Assembly: GCF_031432315.1 (NCBI RefSeq)
Contig: NZ_JAVKGO010000010.1
Coordinates: 1 to 64,000 of the forward strand
Direction: 5' to 3'
DNA: 64,000 bases
DNA from: Serpentinicella sp031432315
Lineage (GTDB): Bacteria > Bacillota > Clostridia > Peptostreptococcales > Natronincolaceae
The notes under the pieces were generated by a model. The model did not search any database and was not told the DNA's origin. It saw nothing but the letters and a program-made list of their open reading frames with translations. Positions 34,600-43,621 of the stretch are shown in pieces; positions within the stretch are counted from its first letter, which is position 1; the number at the start of each line of letters is the position of its first letter. The translations under genes and the position numbers were made by a program.

Positions 34600-35250
34600 A
34601 TGAAGCAATTTATTGTTATTGGATGTGGGCGTTTTGGAGGAAGTGTAGCTAAGACCCTTTATCAAATGGGGCATGATGTTTTGGCAATAGATGCAGACGA
34701 AGATATTGTACAGCATATATCCGAACATGTAACCCATGCAGTTCAAACGGATGCTACTGATGAGCAGTCATTAAGGTCTTTAGGAATTAGAAACTTTGAT
34801 GTGGCTGTAATAACAATAGGGTCAAATATACAGTCTTCCATAATGGCTACATTAATAGTGAAAGACTTAGGTATAAAGTATGTGGTGGCAAAAGCACAAA
34901 ATGAGCTCCATGCAAAAGTGCTTTATAAAATTGGTGCAGATCGGGTTGTATTTCCTGAGCGAGATATGGGTATGCGTGTAGCCCATAATCTTGTGTCAAG
35001 CAATATACTCGACTATATTGAATTAGCTCCAGAATATAGCATTATGGAAATTACAGCTCTGGAAGAATGGGATCAAAAAACTTTGCATGAGATAGATGTT
35101 CGTGCTAAGTATGGCATTAACATTATGGCTATAAAGCATAGTAAAAATGATAAAATCAACGTATCCCCTGCTGCAGATGATGTTATACGTATAGATGATA
35201 TTTTAGTTGTAATTGGACATAATAAAGATTTGAAAAAACTACAAAGGTAG
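34600..35250 (+). CDS. ktrA: Trk/Ktr-type potassium uptake regulatory subunit
   Basis: Cytosolic RCK ring subunit that gates KtrB in response to nucleotides. The 216-aa protein has an N-terminal Rossmann RCK_N domain with IGCGRFG at residues 6-12 and the acidic end of strand 2 (AIDAD), then an RCK_C domain from about 135. Start ATG 34600 lies eight bases after AAGGGG (34586-34591); the GTG at 34591 overlaps that site. Couples with ktrB. In Firmicutes this unit is commonly under c-di-AMP control at the RCK_C domain, but that cannot be confirmed here. Confidence 0.93.
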   Translation: MKQFIVIGCGRFGGSVAKTLYQMGHDVLAIDADEDIVQHISEHVTHAVQTDATDEQSLRSLGIRNFDVAVITIGSNIQSSIMATLIVKDLGIKYVVAKAQNELHAKVLYKIGADRVVFPERDMGMRVAHNLVSSNILDYIELAPEYSIMEITALEEWDQKTLHEIDVRAKYGINIMAIKHSKNDKINVSPAADDVIRIDDILVVIGHNKDLKKLQR

Positions 35251-35262
35251 TGTGGCGGTAGT

Positions 35263-36060
35263 ATGAATAAAATTGTAATAACAAGTGATGAAAATAAACT
35301 AATAAAACATATAAAAAGTTTACAACTTAGAAAAAATAGAAACAAATATAATCAGGTTATTATTGAAGGGTTTAATATTGTTGATGAATGTACAAAAATT
35401 AAACCCGAGTTAATTGAATATCTAGTGTTTAGTCAAAAAGGACTATATACCCTAAATGGTAATGAAGAGAAGTATGACCAGTTTAGGTGTTATGAGATTT
35501 CTGACAATTTATTTAAAAAAATTGCTGGTACGGATACACCTCAGGGGATTTTAGCAGTAATAAAGATACCGAATTATAATCTTGATGCACTATTAAATAT
35601 TGAAGGTGGCTTTTTTATTATACTGGATAGAGTTCAAGACCCTGGCAATATGGGAACGATTATACGGACAGCGGTTGCAGCCAATGCTACAGGGATTATT
35701 CTAACTAAAGGAAGTGTTGATCCTTTTAATTTAAAAACAGTAAGATCCACGATGGGCGCAATGTTTAGCATCCCGATTTTTCAGTCTAATGAAAATGAAG
35801 ACGCTATAAGCACCTTAGTGAGTAAAGGTTATAAACTAATTGCTACTGATTTGAATACCGAAAGTACTTATAGCAATATCAGTTACAAGGGAAATATAGC
35901 AATTATTATTGGTAATGAGGCCCAGGGGATCAGTCAAAACCTATTAGAGGTAGCTAATGTTAAGGTAAAAATTCCTCTATTAGGGAATATCGAATCTTTG
36001 AATGCTGCTGTATCAGCAGGAATATTAATTTACAAAGCTGTGGAACAGAGAACCAAGTAG
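35263..36060 (+). CDS. TrmH/SpoU-family RNA 2'-O-methyltransferase
   Basis: A 265-aa knotted (SPOUT) methyltransferase, probably acting on 23S rRNA or tRNA. It has an N-terminal substrate-binding domain (about 1-95, beginning with residues like LIKHIKSLQLRKNRNK) and the SpoU catalytic domain. The three motifs are visible in DPGNMGTIIRTA, IIIGNEAQGIS and IPLLGNIESLNAAVSAGIL. It starts 12 bases after ktrA with a GTGG-type site. In Bacillus a homologue (ysgA) also precedes pheS-pheT. The exact target nucleotide is not deducible. Confidence 0.88.
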   Translation: MNKIVITSDENKLIKHIKSLQLRKNRNKYNQVIIEGFNIVDECTKIKPELIEYLVFSQKGLYTLNGNEEKYDQFRCYEISDNLFKKIAGTDTPQGILAVIKIPNYNLDALLNIEGGFFIILDRVQDPGNMGTIIRTAVAANATGIILTKGSVDPFNLKTVRSTMGAMFSIPIFQSNENEDAISTLVSKGYKLIATDLNTESTYSNISYKGNIAIIIGNEAQGISQNLLEVANVKVKIPLLGNIESLNAAVSAGILIYKAVEQRTK

Positions 36061-36103
36061 TTAGATTTTTCTAAAAATTTAAAACCATTTTCTTCAAATT
36101 TTA

Positions 36104-36132
36104 TTGTTTCAAGCTATAACATATGCTATAAT
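36104..36132 (+). promoter_or_regulatory. promoter for yqzL
   Basis: TTGTTT (36104-36109), 17-base spacer, TATAAT (36127-36132), with an extended -10 TGC directly before the -10 box. Confidence 0.7.
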
Positions 36133-36167
36133 AAGTTTACATAAGGCTTGAAGGAGGGAGTGGTCCA

Positions 36168-36263
36168 ATGCAGACCGCAAATACATTTTGGAAACTATTT
36201 GAATTAACTGGGTCCATAACAGCCTATATTATGTATAAAAAATTAATTTTAAATAAAATATAA
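36168..36263 (+). CDS. yqzL: YqzL-family small protein, 31 aa
   Basis: A 31-codon gene from ATG 36168 to TAA 36261-36263, with AAGGAGGGAG at 36151-36160. The pattern FWKLFELTGSITAYIMYK is that of the YqzL family, small proteins of unknown function found across spore-forming Firmicutes. It has its own good promoter with an extended -10 element and lies immediately before the pheS T-box leader, so it may supply part of the transcription into pheST. Easily missed because of its size. Confidence 0.75.
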   Translation: MQTANTFWKLFELTGSITAYIMYKKLILNKI

Positions 36264-36301
36264 AATATAAAAGATGAATACTATAAAAAGCATATTATAA
36301 T

Positions 36302-36539
36302 AGCTGAGATAGAGATAAGTATGTAATAGACTGTCTACAGAGAAAAAGCACCATGGCTGGAAGTGCTTTTATACAAGTATTACTGAAATTCACTCTTGAG
36401 CTGTAAAACTGAAATTAAGTAGGTTTTATCGGGTAGACGCCGTTATATGTCTTAAAAGTGGCATTTGAATAATGCTATTAGGGTGGTACCGCGGATTATA
36501 CCTTCGTCCCTTCATGGATGAAGGTATTTTTATTTTTTT
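36302..36539 (+). promoter_or_regulatory. T-box leader for pheS-pheT, phenylalanine specifier (TTC)
   Basis: Conserved stem I parts (CAGAGAAAAA, GGCTGGAAG), specifier TTC at 36389-36391 followed by A, T-box AGGGTGGTACCGCGG at 36480-36494, and a terminator pairing 36498-36509 with 36516-36527 before a T tract. A TATAAT at 36296-36301 could start it, with a weak -35. It fills most of the 326 bases between yqzL and pheS. Confidence 0.93.
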
Positions 36540-36589
36540 GTAAAAATCATCAAACTAAATTTGATTTATTTGAAAGGAGAATTATAATA

Positions 36590-37609
36590 ATGGAGCAAAA
36601 ATTAAGAGCCCTTGAAGAACAAGCAAAACAAGACGTCAATGAGGCTCAATCAACTGATGCTTTAGAAAAAGTAAGGGTAAAGTACTTAGGAAAAAAAGGT
36701 GAATTAACGCAAGTACTTAGAGGTATGGGAAGTCTTTCAGCTGAAGAAAGACCGATCGTTGGTAAAATAGCTAACGTCGTAAGAGAGAGCATTGAAAAAA
36801 GTTTAGATCAAGCTAAATTACATATAAAAAACATTGAAATGACAGCTAAACTTGAAGCAGAAGCTATTGATGTTACAATGCCAGGAAAAGAAACGAAAAT
36901 TGGTAGAAAGCACCCACTCTCGCAAGGTTTAGATGAATTAAAGGATATTTTTATAAGTATGGGTTTTAAAGTTGCTGAGGGCCCGGAAGTGGAAACAGTG
37001 TATTATAATTTTGATGCACTAAACGCCGCGCAAAATCATCCTTCAAGAGATATGAGAGATACTTTTTATATAAATGACGATGTAATATTAAGAACGCAAA
37101 CCTCTCCTGTACAAGTTCGAGTGATGGAAAAAATGAAACCGCCAATTAGAATTATTTCACCAGGAAGATGTTTTAGAAATGATACACCAGATGCAACACA
37201 TTCACCAATGTTTCATCAGCTTGAAGGGCTTGTTGTAGACAAAGGGATAACATTAGCAGATTTAAAAGGGACTTTAGAAGTATTTGTTAAAAAATTTTTA
37301 GGAGATCATACACAAATAAAATTTAGACCCCATCACTTTCCATTTACTGAACCAAGTGCAGAGATTGATGCTACATGCTTTAAATGTAATGGAGATGGTT
37401 GTCCATTTTGCAAAAAAAGTGGTTGGATTGAACTGCTTGGTGCAGGTATGGTTCATCCAAACGTACTTAAAAATGTAGGGATTGATCCTGAAGTTTATAG
37501 CGGTTTTGCCTTTGGTATGGGAATTGATCGCTTAGTAATGCTGAAGTATGGGATTGATGATATAAGACTACTTTTTGAAAATGATATGCGCTTTTTAAAC
37601 CAGTTTTAA
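36590..37609 (+). CDS. pheS: phenylalanyl-tRNA synthetase alpha subunit
   Basis: Catalytic subunit of the (alpha-beta)2 enzyme. From ATG 36590 it is 339 aa, the normal bacterial length. It has an N-terminal coiled-coil tRNA-binding arm (about 1-85), then class II motifs: motif 1 around GHPLSQGLDE-like KHPLSQGLDELK, motif 2 with FRNDTPDATHSPMFHQLEG, motif 3 FAFGMGIDRLVMLKYG. AAAGGAGA at 36573-36580 sets the start; the longer frame from 36518 would run out of the T-box terminator. Co-transcribed with pheT 27 bases downstream. Confidence 0.97.
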   Translation: MEQKLRALEEQAKQDVNEAQSTDALEKVRVKYLGKKGELTQVLRGMGSLSAEERPIVGKIANVVRESIEKSLDQAKLHIKNIEMTAKLEAEAIDVTMPGKETKIGRKHPLSQGLDELKDIFISMGFKVAEGPEVETVYYNFDALNAAQNHPSRDMRDTFYINDDVILRTQTSPVQVRVMEKMKPPIRIISPGRCFRNDTPDATHSPMFHQLEGLVVDKGITLADLKGTLEVFVKKFLGDHTQIKFRPHHFPFTEPSAEIDATCFKCNGDGCPFCKKSGWIELLGAGMVHPNVLKNVGIDPEVYSGFAFGMGIDRLVMLKYGIDDIRLLFENDMRFLNQF

Positions 37610-37636
37610 TTATACTTATAATAGGAGGTTGTAATA

Positions 37637-40030
37637 ATGTTTGTACCTGTTAAATGGTTAAAAGAATACGTTAATATAAATATCGATACAAAAACATTCG
37701 CTGATAAAATGACAATGTCAGGATCTAAGGTTGAAGAGGTTAAAGAAGTTGCTAAAGGTATTATGGGAGTTGTAGTAGGAAAAATATTATCTATTACAGC
37801 ACACCCTAATGCTGACAAATTGGTTATCGTGTCAATAGATGTAGGGAAAGAAAAATTGCAGATTGTTACTGGTGCTGACAATATATCCGAAGGGGATTAT
37901 GTACCGGTTGCATTACATGGAGCGGAGTTAGCCGATGGACTAAAGATAAAGAAAGGTAAACTCAGGGGAGAAGTTTCAGAGGGCATGTTATGTTCTCAAG
38001 AAGAACTAGGAATATCTAAAAATTTAATACCAGAAGAATTAAAAGATGGTATTTGGATATTAGATCAGGCCTATCCAATAGGTTCAGATATTAAAGAAGT
38101 ACTACCTTTGGAAGATGAAGTGATAGAATTTGAAATAACATCTAATAGACCGGACTGCTTAAGTATGATAGGTATTGCAAGAGAAGCTGCGGCAACTATT
38201 GATACAAAGCTTTTATATCCAGAAGTAAAAATAAATGAAGTTGATAATAAAGCCGAAGACATTGCGACAGTAAGCATTGAGGATGAAGATGGATGTCCAA
38301 GATATATGGCAAGAGTAATTAAAGATGTAAAAATTGAACCTTCACCACTGTGGATGCAGCAAAGGCTTGCAAAGGCAGGGGTTAGACCAATTAATAATAT
38401 AGTAGATATTACGAACTATGTAATGCTAGAGTACGGTCAACCACTACATGCTTTTGACATTGATTTTGTTAAAGACAATCATATTATAGTGAGAAAAGCT
38501 AAAAATGAAGAAAAAATTACAACCTTAGACGGTGTAGAAAGAACATTGAAGAACAATATGACCGTTATCGCTGATCCAGATAAAGCACTAGCAATTGCTG
38601 GGGTAATGGGTGGAGAAGAGTCCGAGGTAACAAATAATACACAAACAATACTATTAGAAGCGGCATATTTCAACAACGATAGTGTAAGACAAACATCAAA
38701 AGAATTAGGCTTAAGATCGGAAGCATCTTCTCGTTTCGAAAAAGGATTAGACCCAAACCTTGTTGAAGTTGCCTCAAAAAGAGCTTGTCAGTTAATTGAA
38801 GAGCTAGGTGCAGGTACAATATTAAAAGGAGCAGTAGATCAATATCCAAAGGTATATGAAACAAAAAAAATGACCATACGTCCTACACGAATTAATAATT
38901 TATTGGGCTTAAATCTTACTACAGAAGAAATGATTAATATACTTGAAAAGTTAGAAATTAGTGCTAAGACGAAAGAAAATATGATAGAAGTTACTGTGCC
39001 GAGTTTCCGTATAGACTTAGATCAAGAAGCGGATTTTGTTGAAGAAATCGGAAGGATGTACGGATTTGATAATATTCCTGCAACCATGGCAAAAGGAAAT
39101 ATCACTGTTGGTGGAAGAACAAATGAACAAACAATAGAGGACTACACAAAAAAAATATTAAGTAACATGGGAATAAATGAAGTGCTAACTTATTCATTTA
39201 TTAGTCCTAAAGGCGTAGACAAAATTAAGTTAGGTGAAAATGATATCAAACGTAATTTTGTAAAATTAATAAATCCATTAGGAGACGAAACAAGTGTCAT
39301 GAGGACAACGATTCTTCCAAATATAATGGAGGTTATGGAGCGTAACTACAACCGTAAAGTTGAAGCCGCTAGCGCATTTGAAATAGGAAGAGTTTTTATC
39401 CCTCAACCTGATAAAAAGAAAAAGCTACCTTTAGAGCTTAAAAGGCTAGTTATGGGTATGTATGGTGAAGTAGATTTTTTCACAATAAAAGGCAATGTGA
39501 TTACCCTTCTAGAAAGATTAGGCATAACAAACTATAAATTTGAAGCAGAAAAATATAATCCAACCTATCATCCAGGAAGATGTGCAAATATTATTTTGGG
39601 GGAATATAACCTAGGGACAATAGGAGAAATTCATCCAGTAGTTGCAGAGGAATATGGTATAGGTAGCCGAACATATTGTGCAGAATTAGACTTTGAATTG
39701 ATCATTCAATTTGCGCGTTTGGATGTTGTTTATAAGCAGCTTCCTAAGTATCCTGCAATAACAAGAGATTTTGCTGTAGTGCTAAAAGATGAGATATTTG
39801 TTCAATCAATTGAAGATATTATAAGTAAAATGGGTAAAGGTATATTGGAAAATTATAAACTATTTGATGTTTATAAGGGAGATCAAGTTGATCAAGGATA
39901 TAAAAGTGTTGCTTATACCCTTACTTTTAGACATAAAGAGAGAACACTAAAAGATGATGAAGTAAACAAAGTTTATAATAAAATAATTGATTCTATTAAA
40001 GAAGAACTTGGTGGAACCCTTAGAGAGTAG
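37637..40030 (+). CDS. pheT: phenylalanyl-tRNA synthetase beta subunit
   Basis: The 797-aa partner of PheS. Domains run in order: an OB-fold tRNA-binding domain (about 40-150), the B3/B4 editing domain that hydrolyses Tyr-tRNA-Phe (about 210-380), the B5 DNA-binding-like domain (about 405-475), a catalytic-like core, and the C-terminal ferredoxin-fold anticodon-binding domain (about 705-797). RBS AGGAGG at 37623-37628. Length and architecture are standard. Confidence 0.97.
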   Translation: MFVPVKWLKEYVNINIDTKTFADKMTMSGSKVEEVKEVAKGIMGVVVGKILSITAHPNADKLVIVSIDVGKEKLQIVTGADNISEGDYVPVALHGAELADGLKIKKGKLRGEVSEGMLCSQEELGISKNLIPEELKDGIWILDQAYPIGSDIKEVLPLEDEVIEFEITSNRPDCLSMIGIAREAAATIDTKLLYPEVKINEVDNKAEDIATVSIEDEDGCPRYMARVIKDVKIEPSPLWMQQRLAKAGVRPINNIVDITNYVMLEYGQPLHAFDIDFVKDNHIIVRKAKNEEKITTLDGVERTLKNNMTVIADPDKALAIAGVMGGEESEVTNNTQTILLEAAYFNNDSVRQTSKELGLRSEASSRFEKGLDPNLVEVASKRACQLIEELGAGTILKGAVDQYPKVYETKKMTIRPTRINNLLGLNLTTEEMINILEKLEISAKTKENMIEVTVPSFRIDLDQEADFVEEIGRMYGFDNIPATMAKGNITVGGRTNEQTIEDYTKKILSNMGINEVLTYSFISPKGVDKIKLGENDIKRNFVKLINPLGDETSVMRTTILPNIMEVMERNYNRKVEAASAFEIGRVFIPQPDKKKKLPLELKRLVMGMYGEVDFFTIKGNVITLLERLGITNYKFEAEKYNPTYHPGRCANIILGEYNLGTIGEIHPVVAEEYGIGSRTYCAELDFELIIQFARLDVVYKQLPKYPAITRDFAVVLKDEIFVQSIEDIISKMGKGILENYKLFDVYKGDQVDQGYKSVAYTLTFRHKERTLKDDEVNKVYNKIIDSIKEELGGTLRE

Positions 40031-40153
40031 AATTTATTACAGTGCCTAAGACCCATTTTTAAACTTCGGTTAACGTATCTGATTTTTAGGAAGGATTTTA
40101 ATTTTAAATAAAGAATTATAAAGATATAACAGTATGTAGAAGGGGGGATAAAA

Positions 40154-40705
40154 ATGGTTCAAAACAAAAATAAGGTATATGTAAAAATAAATGGCCAGGA
40201 ATATCCTATAATTGGGGCTGAGCCAAAGGACTATCTTATCAAAGTTGGTACCTTTGTTGATGAACATATGAAGGAGATAACCCAAGCGAACAAACAACTT
40301 AGCACATCAATGGCGGCTGTATTAACAAGTATAAATATTGCTGACCAATACTTGAAGTTATATATGAACGTTGAAGAATTTAAAAAAGAATTACATCCTA
40401 AAGAAGAGGTCGAAAGCATAAAAAAACAATTAGATGTAACGGTAAAAGAATTAGGGGATCAAAGAGATAAAAATATGTTACAACAAAAGCAAATAGAAGA
40501 TTTAATTGATTATAAAGAAAAAGCGCAGCAAGAGAAGGTTGAATTTGAAGAAAAGGCTAAGAAACAAGAAGATGAGATTTCAAAAGCGGATGATATGATT
40601 AATGACTTAAGAAATAAGTTATTAGAGAATCAGATGAAACTTGTTGAAACGCAAACCAAGTTAGAAGAATATATAAATCGCAACGAAAAAAATAATAGAA
40701 AATAA
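40154..40705 (+). CDS. zapA: cell division protein ZapA with a long coiled coil
   Basis: FtsZ-ring associated protein that bundles FtsZ filaments. The N-terminal 85 residues match the ZapA domain (VYVKINGQEYPIIGAEPKDY, quoted in part, then VDEHMKEI, ...ALTSINIADQYLK-like segment). A charged coiled coil runs from about residue 95 to the end at 183, longer than the short Bacillus ZapA but common in clostridia. It lies downstream of pheT, as in Bacillus. RBS AGGGGGG at 40140-40146. Confidence 0.85.
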   Translation: MVQNKNKVYVKINGQEYPIIGAEPKDYLIKVGTFVDEHMKEITQANKQLSTSMAAVLTSINIADQYLKLYMNVEEFKKELHPKEEVESIKKQLDVTVKELGDQRDKNMLQQKQIEDLIDYKEKAQQEKVEFEEKAKKQEDEISKADDMINDLRNKLLENQMKLVETQTKLEEYINRNEKNNRK

Positions 40706-40717
40706 AATATTAGTATT

Positions 40718-40757
40718 AAAGCGCCTAGATAAATTATTTTATCTAGGCGCTTTATAT
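40718..40757 (+). terminator. terminator after zapA
   Basis: Perfect 16-bp stem (40718-40733 with 40738-40753), GC-rich core, T/A tail. Confidence 0.87.
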
Positions 40758-40804
40758 TTACAAGCACCTAAATCATATCGGGTTAATATACTACTAGTAG
40801 ATGT

Positions 40805-40834
40805 TTGTTAGACGCAAGAAACTTTTATTATAAG
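40805..40834 (+). promoter_or_regulatory. promoter of the metal ABC transporter
   Basis: TTGTTA (40805-40810), 18-base spacer, TATAAG (40829-40834). A perfect 10-base palindrome CTACTAGTAG lies just upstream (about 40791-40800) and could be an operator. It does not resemble the Fur, Zur or MntR boxes I know. Confidence 0.5.
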
Positions 40835-40863
40835 AAACAAATTTTTTATAGGGAGGAGTAAAT

Positions 40864-41622
40864 ATGGGCATAGTTAACGCTTTGGATATTAAGAACTTGA
40901 GCGTTTCATATAATAGTAAAACAGCATTGGAAAATATCGATGTAGCTGTTGAACCCGAACAGTTAGTAGGAATAATCGGACCTAATGGGGCAGGAAAATC
41001 AACTCTGATAAAAGCAGTATTAGGTTTATTAAAGCCAGAACAAGGCCAAATCAGTTTTTTTGGTCAGCCACTAAAAAAATCCCATAAAAAAATTGCATAT
41101 GTGCCGCAGCAAAGTGATATTGATTTAGATTTTCCAATTACCGTAGAGGAAGTTGTACTTATGGGAAGATACCCTCATATTAAATGGTGGAGAAGAGCAG
41201 ATAAAAAAGATTATGAAATTGTAACAAGATTCTTAAAGGAGGTGGGGACGGAAGAACTACGCAACAAACAAATTGGTGAGTTATCAGGAGGCCAAAGACA
41301 AAGGGTATTTTTAGCTAGAGCATTAACCCAAGAGGCAGATATATTTTTTCTTGATGAGCCTTTTTCTGGTATAGATATGGCATCAGAGGAAATTATTATT
41401 AAATTATTAAAGAAATTAAGGGATCAGGGGAAGACCATTTTTGTTGTACATCATGATCTAAGTAAAGTAGAAGAATATTTTGATAGTTTATTGCTACTGA
41501 ATAAACAGTTAATTAGTTATGGCAAAAGTACAGAAGTGTTTAATGTAAAAGCGCTACAAGAAGCATATCAAGGTAACTTAACTGTTATTCCAGGTCATAG
41601 CCAGTTGGTGGTGACATGTTAA
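40864..41622 (+). CDS. Mn/Zn-type metal ABC transporter ATPase
   Basis: ATPase of a cluster C/A-I metal importer. The 252-aa protein has Walker A GPNGAGKST at residues 39-47, the VPQQSDIDLDFPITVEEVV Q-loop region typical of the MntB/ZnuC class, signature LSGGQRQRVFLARAL, and Walker B in IFFLDEPFSGID. The start at ATG 40864 has AGGGAGGAG at 40850-40858. The stop overlaps the start of the permease by one base. The metal is suggested by the binding protein, which looks Mn-type. Confidence 0.92.
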   Translation: MGIVNALDIKNLSVSYNSKTALENIDVAVEPEQLVGIIGPNGAGKSTLIKAVLGLLKPEQGQISFFGQPLKKSHKKIAYVPQQSDIDLDFPITVEEVVLMGRYPHIKWWRRADKKDYEIVTRFLKEVGTEELRNKQIGELSGGQRQRVFLARALTQEADIFFLDEPFSGIDMASEEIIIKLLKKLRDQGKTIFVVHHDLSKVEEYFDSLLLLNKQLISYGKSTEVFNVKALQEAYQGNLTVIPGHSQLVVTC

Positions 41623-42509
41623 TGAGTGAAATAAACTACTTTATTGATGCATTAAAAAGCTATCAATATTTACAAAATGCTATGATGGCTGGGGTATTAG
41701 TTGGTATTATTTGTGGTGTTATTGGTTGCTTTATTATATTACGAGGAATGGCACTTATGGGGGATGCAATTTCTCATGCTGTTTTACCGGGAGTTGTAAT
41801 TGCCTATATACTAGGGTTTAGTTTTTTTATAGGGGCAGTGGTAACAGGTATTATTACGGCTTTAGGTATAGGATATATTACCCAAAATAGCCGAATAAAA
41901 GATGATGCAGCAATAGGCATTATGTTTACAGCTGCCTTCGCTTTAGGAATCGTCTTAATTACAGCACAAAGAGGTACCGATGTACATTTATGGCATATTC
42001 TATTTGGAAATGTATTAGCTGTATCTAAAAGTGATTTGTGGATGACTTTAGGAGTAGGAAGCTTTGTGTTAATGATAATTTTTTTATTTTACAAACAGTT
42101 TGTACTTAGTTCTTTTGATCCAATTATGGCTCAAGCGATCGGACTTCCAAAAAAATTGATACATTACACATTGATGCTACTTTTATCACTTGTGACGGTA
42201 GTTTCACTAAATACCGTTGGCGTCATATTGGTTGTAGCCATGTTAATTACACCTGGTTCTACTGCATATCTTTTAACCGATAGACTTAGTGTTATGTTAG
42301 GGCTTTCTGCTGGGTTTGGTGTAATATCATCTATATTAGGGGTTTATTTTTCCTTTATATATGATGTAGCAACAGGAGCTTCAATTGTATTGGTTGCATC
42401 CTGCATCTTTTGCTTAGCGTTTATGTTTTCTCCGAAGCGGGGGGTTATTACGCAAAAAATTAGAAAAAAGATTGTAAATAAGAAGTCAAATACTCAGTTA
42501 ATTGAATAA
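41622..42509 (+). CDS. Mn/Zn-type metal ABC transporter permease
   Basis: A 295-aa ABC-3 family membrane subunit with about eight helices. Family motifs include GCFIILRGMALMGDAISHAVLPG near the N-terminus (quoted here as LMGDAISHAVLPG) and VGVILVVAMLITPG. Start ATG 41622 shares its A with the last base of the ATPase stop (TAATG) and sits eight bases after GGTGGTG. The alternative ATG 41616 is too close to that site. Ends in a lysine-rich cytoplasmic tail. Confidence 0.92.
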   Translation: MSEINYFIDALKSYQYLQNAMMAGVLVGIICGVIGCFIILRGMALMGDAISHAVLPGVVIAYILGFSFFIGAVVTGIITALGIGYITQNSRIKDDAAIGIMFTAAFALGIVLITAQRGTDVHLWHILFGNVLAVSKSDLWMTLGVGSFVLMIIFLFYKQFVLSSFDPIMAQAIGLPKKLIHYTLMLLLSLVTVVSLNTVGVILVVAMLITPGSTAYLLTDRLSVMLGLSAGFGVISSILGVYFSFIYDVATGASIVLVASCIFCLAFMFSPKRGVITQKIRKKIVNKKSNTQLIE

Positions 42510-42529
42510 TATATAGGGAGGGAGTAACA

Positions 42530-43438
42530 ATGTATCGTAAAAAAATCACATATTTTTTATCTATTACACTTATTTTAACAACCATGTTATTTACGGGATG
42601 TAGTACGAATCAACAAGTAACAAGAGAAGAAGACCAAATACATGTCATAACAACCATATCAATTTTAGCAGATATTACGGAAAACATACTAGGAGATTTG
42701 GGAACCGTAGAGTACTTGGTACCAATAGGTGAAGAACCAGAGGAATATGAACCGATTCCTAGTGACTTTAGAAAAGTAAGTGATGCAAAATTGTTAATAG
42801 CAAATGGATTAGAAATTGAACCTTGGCTTGAAAGAGTTACAAATGTTACGGAAATGGAGCCTATATATTTAACAGATGGTGGTCCTACGATCCCATTGGT
42901 CGGTGGTAGCGGATTAGACCCACACCTTTGGTTAGATGTTAGTCTTGTAAAAGATTATTATGTAGATAATCTATTAGAGGCCCTAATTGAAATAGATTCA
43001 GATAATGAGGCTATATACACAGAGAACGCTGAGACATATAAGCAAGAATTAGAGGAATTAGATAATTGGATTTATGAACAAGTAAAAATCGTACCAGAAA
43101 AAAATAGGTATGTAGTAATAAGTGAAAATGCATATAAATATTTTGGAGATGCTTATGGATTCCAAACCGAAGGAATTTGGGAATTAAATTCTCATGAAGA
43201 AGGGACGCCTCAACAAATATCAAGAATTGTTGAATTAGTAAAAGAGAAAGATTTACCATCAATATTTGTAGAGACTACAGTTTCGCCAAGATATATGGAA
43301 ATGGTATCAAAAGAAGCAAATGTACCAATTGCCGGTGCAATATATTCAGATGCACTTGGTGTAGAAGGTAGTGGCCAGGAAACTTATATTAATATGATGA
43401 AACATAACGTAGAGGTTATTGTGAATGGTCTAAAGTAG
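42530..43438 (+). CDS. metal ABC transporter substrate-binding lipoprotein, Mn-type with altered ligand
   Basis: Cluster A-I (TroA/PsaA/MntC) receptor of 302 aa, lipid-anchored at Cys24 (LFTGC). The Mn-type pattern is present: IWELNSHEEGTP, and Glu199 in SENAYKYF, where zinc receptors have His. Ligands by comparison with PsaA (H67, H139, E205, D280) are E71, H132, E199 and D274. The first is Glu in GEEPEEYEP instead of the usual His in DPHEYEP. Zinc-type His-rich loops are absent. Mn2+ or Fe2+ is the best guess. RBS GGGAGGGAG at 42517-42525. Confidence 0.9.
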   Translation: MYRKKITYFLSITLILTTMLFTGCSTNQQVTREEDQIHVITTISILADITENILGDLGTVEYLVPIGEEPEEYEPIPSDFRKVSDAKLLIANGLEIEPWLERVTNVTEMEPIYLTDGGPTIPLVGGSGLDPHLWLDVSLVKDYYVDNLLEALIEIDSDNEAIYTENAETYKQELEELDNWIYEQVKIVPEKNRYVVISENAYKYFGDAYGFQTEGIWELNSHEEGTPQQISRIVELVKEKDLPSIFVETTVSPRYMEMVSKEANVPIAGAIYSDALGVEGSGQETYINMMKHNVEVIVNGLK

Positions 43439-43449
43439 TTTATAAGTCC

Positions 43450-43486
43450 ATAAGTCTAGATTTAATTGGAAATCTAGACTTATTTA
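43450..43486 (+). terminator. terminator of the metal transporter operon
   Basis: Perfect 13-bp stem (43451-43463 with 43470-43482) and loop of six, then TATTTAAT. Confidence 0.75.
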
Positions 43487-43491
43487 ATATA

Positions 43492-43539
43492 CTAGGGAAA
43501 TGCTTTGTTTAATTAAAAAAAACAAGGTTATTTCCCTAG
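43492..43539. repeat. second, interrupted hairpin between operons
   Basis: Outer arms CTAGGGAAAT (43492-43501) and ATTTCCCTAG (43530-43539) are perfect. The inner arms CTTTGTTT and AAACAAGG (43503-43510, 43520-43527) pair with one mismatch-type G.T. It could be a second terminator or an RNA structural element; no coding use. Confidence 0.6.
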
Positions 43540-43574
43540 AGTTAATTAAGAGAGTTATTTATTATTTATAAAAA

Positions 43575-43583
43575 TGGTATAAT
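43575..43583 (+). promoter_or_regulatory. extended -10 promoter for the U32 gene
   Basis: TGG followed by TATAAT (43578-43583), 39 bases before the start codon. No good -35, as is usual for extended -10 promoters. Confidence 0.5.
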
Positions 43584-43621
43584 AATATCTAAATTGTTTA
43601 CAGGGAAGAGGTTGTTATACC

